From: SW10 sp965657795
GTDB taxonomy: Bacteria; Verrucomicrobiota; Verrucomicrobiia; Verrucomicrobiales; Akkermansiaceae
NCBI GenBank assembly: GCA_965657795.1
Contig: CBFHQJ010000163.1
Span: forward strand, 1 to 7,328
Length of the DNA: 7,328 bases
Reading direction: 5' to 3'
This document shows positions 5,067 to 7,328 of this stretch, piece after piece; the first letter of the stretch is position 1; every line of letters starts with the position of its first letter. Both the position numbers and the translations under genes were made by a program. The notes beneath the pieces were generated by a model. That model did not search any database, had not been told where the DNA came from, and was given only the letters and a program-made list of their open reading frames with translations.

Positions 5067-6536
5067 ATGAGCTACCTCGACCTTCAGAACACCACCCGAC
5101 GGCACTTCCTTCGCGATTGCACAACCGGCTTGGGCGGGATGTGGTTGGCCAACCAGCTCACGCAGAACGCCTCGGCCTCCGGCCCCATGGTTCTCAACCA
5201 TGATCCCGCTGCCCCTCTCGCTCCGCAGTCCCCTCTTTCCAATCCCAAGGTTAAACGAGTCATCTACCTTCACATGATTGGGGCTCCGTCACAGCTTGAG
5301 CTTTTCGACTACAAACCCATCCTCAAAAAATACGACGGCAAGGACTGCCCCAAGAGTTACCTCGAAGGGGAACGCTTTGCCTTCATCCAGGGCACTCCTC
5401 AAATGTTGGGTCCCGTTTACCCCTTCCAGCAGCACGGCGATTCCGGAGCCTGGATTTCCGATCGCCTTCCCGCTCTTTCGAAGCACGCCGACAAGATGAC
5501 CTTCATCAAAACGATGAAGACCGACCAGTTCAATCACGGGCCCGCCCAGCTCATGGTCCACACCGGCAATGCCAGACTCGGCTACCCGTCCATCGGCTCC
5601 TGGGTGACCTGGGGCCTGGGCTCCGAGAACCAAAATCTGCCCGGATTTATGGTTCTCCTTTCCGGCGGAAGAGTCCCCCGCGTTGGCAAATCCCTTTGGG
5701 GATCCGGCTTCCTCCCTTCCGTTTACCAGGGCGTGCAATGTCGCTCGTTTGGAGATCCCGTTCTTAACACCCGAAACCCTCAAGGGATTTCCGCCAAGTC
5801 GCGTCGCCGCACTCTCGATGCTCTTCAGGAACTGAACCACGAGACCTTTGCCGAATTGGCCGACGATGAAACGGTCACCCGGATCGCCCAATACGAAATG
5901 GCCTTCCGCATGCAGACCTCGGTCCCCGAAGTCATGTCCATCGATGACGAACCCGAGTCCGTCCACGAAATGTATGGCACCAAGCCAGGCAAGGAATCCT
6001 TTGCCAACAACTGCCTGCTCGCCCGTCGACTCGCCGAAAACGGAGTCCGCTTTATCCAACTTTACGACTGGGGTTGGGACACTCATGGCTCCAACAAATC
6101 CGAAGCACTCAACGCTGGCTTCATCAACAAATGCGAGTCGATTGACAAGCCAATCTCAGCCCTCCTGACCGATCTGGAACAACGCGGCATGCTGGATGAC
6201 ACCCTCGTCGTCTGGAGCGGAGAGTTTGGCCGCACCCCAATGCAGGAGAACCGCAATGGAGCTAAAATGGCCTTCCTCGGCCGTGACCACAACCCCAACG
6301 CTTTCACCCTTTGGATGGCTGGAGCCGGAGTTAAACCGGGCATCACTCACGGCGAGACCGATGAGATGGGCTACCGCGCTCTCCCCGGCCAGGAAGTTCA
6401 TCTCCGCGACTTTCACTCCACCCTTCTTCACCTCGTCGGCCTCGATGCCGAGCGCCTCTCGTTTCCTCGACAAGGCCTCAATGAAAAATTGATTGGGGTC
6501 AAGCACGCCAAGATTCTCAGAGATATCCTCTCCTGA
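5067..6536 (+). CDS. Tat-exported DUF1501 family protein
   Basis: This 489-residue protein belongs to the DUF1501 family, which has an alkaline-phosphatase/sulfatase-like fold and is very common in Planctomycetota and Verrucomicrobiota; its substrate is unknown. A twin-arginine signal, TTRRHFLRD (9-17), precedes a weakly hydrophobic stretch. Family landmarks follow in order: VKRVIYLHMIGAPSQLELFDYKP (62-84), NHGPAQLMVHTGNARLGYPSIGSWV (156-180), YDWGWDTHG (333-341), VVWSGEFGRTPMQ (381-393), GRDHNPNAFTLWMAGAGVKPG (405-425) and DFHSTLLHLVGLD (448-460). The Asp/His residues in DTH, GRDH and DFH are likely metal-site positions by analogy with that superfamily. The length is typical and nothing is broken. 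In these phyla such genes usually sit next to DUF1549/DUF1553 cytochrome-like partners. Here the upstream neighbour is the DsbD-like gene instead. No Shine-Dalgarno is visible. Confidence 0.93.
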   Translation: MSYLDLQNTTRRHFLRDCTTGLGGMWLANQLTQNASASGPMVLNHDPAAPLAPQSPLSNPKVKRVIYLHMIGAPSQLELFDYKPILKKYDGKDCPKSYLEGERFAFIQGTPQMLGPVYPFQQHGDSGAWISDRLPALSKHADKMTFIKTMKTDQFNHGPAQLMVHTGNARLGYPSIGSWVTWGLGSENQNLPGFMVLLSGGRVPRVGKSLWGSGFLPSVYQGVQCRSFGDPVLNTRNPQGISAKSRRRTLDALQELNHETFAELADDETVTRIAQYEMAFRMQTSVPEVMSIDDEPESVHEMYGTKPGKESFANNCLLARRLAENGVRFIQLYDWGWDTHGSNKSEALNAGFINKCESIDKPISALLTDLEQRGMLDDTLVVWSGEFGRTPMQENRNGAKMAFLGRDHNPNAFTLWMAGAGVKPGITHGETDEMGYRALPGQEVHLRDFHSTLLHLVGLDAERLSFPRQGLNEKLIGVKHAKILRDILS

Positions 6537-6551
6537 ATTTTAGTGTGCAAA

Positions 6552-6603
6552 CGGGGCCGGATTCTCAATCACGTGACTTCAAACCCGACCCCGCTTCGGG
6601 GGT
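6552..6603. terminator. Overlapping hairpins between convergent genes, candidate transcription boundary
   Basis: CGGGGCCGG (6552-6560) can pair with CCGACCCCG (6585-6593) with one mismatch. Overlapping that, ACCCC (6588-6592) can pair with GGGGT (6599-6603) across a 6-nt loop. The two structures are mutually exclusive. They lie between the ends of the DUF1501 gene and the convergent right-edge gene, where a terminator is expected. Neither is followed by a U-run on either strand, so the terminator call is tentative. Confidence 0.3.
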
Positions 6604-6666
6604 ACTCGCAAGACAACTGATTGCACCCAGCTGTCAGGAGAAGAGACCACCAACTCTCCGGTTTGT

Positions 6667-7328
6667 TCAAAATTTTCTTTCGCTTTCGCGGCCGCCGCCC
6701 TCGCTGGTGACATTGAACTGTATTAGCACATTGCCCCCTCCGGACCATGGGCCGAAGAAGCGCTTTCTCGGTGAAGTCTCGGGAAAGTAGTATTCCATCT
6801 CCCGGTCTTCTTCATTCTTGAGCCTGAAGAAAACGAAAATCGAAATAACAATCAACACCCCGATCACCACCAGAAACACCGAGGAGACACTTATCGAAGT
6901 CTCTCCGTTAGAGTCTTTATCCGGATCGACCTCGGGACCTCGATCCCCCCTTGCCTGGGCATTGTTATGATCAATTTTTTCAATCACGAGACCAAGGTAA
7001 CCCAACTCTTCGGATAAAATTCGGGTTCCACTCGCCACCTGCGACAGAGGACCAGCGGAGAGCTTGGCTTTGCGTGATGCCTCGGAGAGCGATCTTTGGA
7101 TTGAAGCCTGAAAGTCCGCCTTTTGTTGCTCTGACCACTCGGTCACCCGATTGAACTCGGAGAAATAACGAGGTGAATTTGGCTCGTCCACGACATGAAG
7201 AATAAGACCCCATAGGCGATCTCCGCCCCAACTTCTCCCCATTGCCAGAGCTGCTTGATCTGCATCACCCCCAAATCCTGCTGGCAGGACTGCCACGAAA
7301 ATCGCCACTCCCCCTTTCTCACGGGCCG
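6667..7328 (-). CDS. Membrane protein, probably TPM-domain-like, N-terminus beyond the window
   Basis: The frame is open from the right edge (AREKGGVAIFVAVLPAGF...) to TGA 6667-6669, so at least 220 codons are visible and the N-terminus is missing. The GTG at 7306-7308 is an internal Val rather than a likely start, because coding-quality sequence continues upstream. The visible part starts with a strand-like segment, GVAIFVAVLPAGFGG, and then LAMGRSWGGDRLWGLILHVVDEP. This pattern resembles the middle of TPM (TLP18.3/Psb32/MOLO-1) domains. A helical stretch, an acidic linker and one transmembrane segment (SVSSVFLVVIGVLIVISIFVFF) follow, and then a polar tail containing YYFPETSPRKRFFGPWSGGG. 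Topology is probably an extracytoplasmic domain with a short cytoplasmic tail. The TPM assignment is by resemblance only. Confidence 0.7.
   Translation of the reverse strand, partial: AREKGGVAIFVAVLPAGFGGDADQAALAMGRSWGGDRLWGLILHVVDEPNSPRYFSEFNRVTEWSEQQKADFQASIQRSLSEASRKAKLSAGPLSQVASGTRILSEELGYLGLVIEKIDHNNAQARGDRGPEVDPDKDSNGETSISVSSVFLVVIGVLIVISIFVFFRLKNEEDREMEYYFPETSPRKRFFGPWSGGGNVLIQFNVTSEGGGRESERKF

Noticed and set aside
5289..6086. Minus-strand frame of 265 codons within the DUF1501 gene
   Set aside because: It is antisense to a clear family protein, with low-complexity Gly/Val-rich content and no domain.
6569..6576. TCACGTGA 8-bp palindrome between the convergent genes
   Set aside because: It is short, lies away from any promoter and can easily occur by chance.

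Overview
The window looks like chromosomal DNA of a Verrucomicrobiota-type (PVC superphylum) bacterium. This placement is inferred from gene families. They include a Tat-exported DUF1501 protein, a lysine/proline-rich LysM lipoprotein, a free-standing DsbD-alpha-like secreted domain and a single-span TPM-like membrane protein. Most genes also lack a good Shine-Dalgarno sequence. No insertion sequence, integrase, CRISPR array, tRNA or rRNA was seen.

Layout from left to right. Bases 1-47 may hold the last codons of a plus-strand gene. A strong inverted repeat (134-170) separates it from a minus-strand TonB-dependent outer-membrane receptor (195-2036). The receptor is preceded by a good sigma70-like promoter (2285-2312) and a clear cobalamin riboswitch (about 2080-2247). 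Together these identify it as a vitamin B12 / corrinoid receptor of BtuB type. Divergent from it is a Dps-family iron-storage and DNA-protection protein (2350-2832), in which one of the five usual ferroxidase ligands appears to be Gln.

Bases 2833-3095 look intergenic at first, but the minus strand (2820-3017) encodes a 65-residue cysteine-rich protein with a CxxCxxC-x10-C pattern. It has no ATG, GTG or TTG start at its apparent N-terminus, so automatic gene callers would miss it. Its 3' end overlaps the end of dps by 13 bp. The DNA between it and the divergent unknown gene at 3096 carries a perfect 9-1-9 palindrome (3030-3048) with Fur-box-like geometry.

The right half is a run of plus-strand genes: an unrecognised 146-aa protein (3096-3536), a LysM lipoprotein (3657-4148), a secreted DsbD-alpha-like domain protein (4200-5021) and a Tat-exported DUF1501 protein (5067-6536). 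The last three are closely spaced, all act outside the cytoplasm and could be partly co-transcribed. A convergent minus-strand membrane protein, probably TPM-like, enters from the right edge (6667-7328, incomplete at its N-terminus).

The most noteworthy items are the hidden cysteine-rich small gene with its start-codon problem, the palindrome beside it, the Dps ligand substitution and the stand-alone DsbD-alpha-like domain. I see no evidence for a large new multi-gene system.
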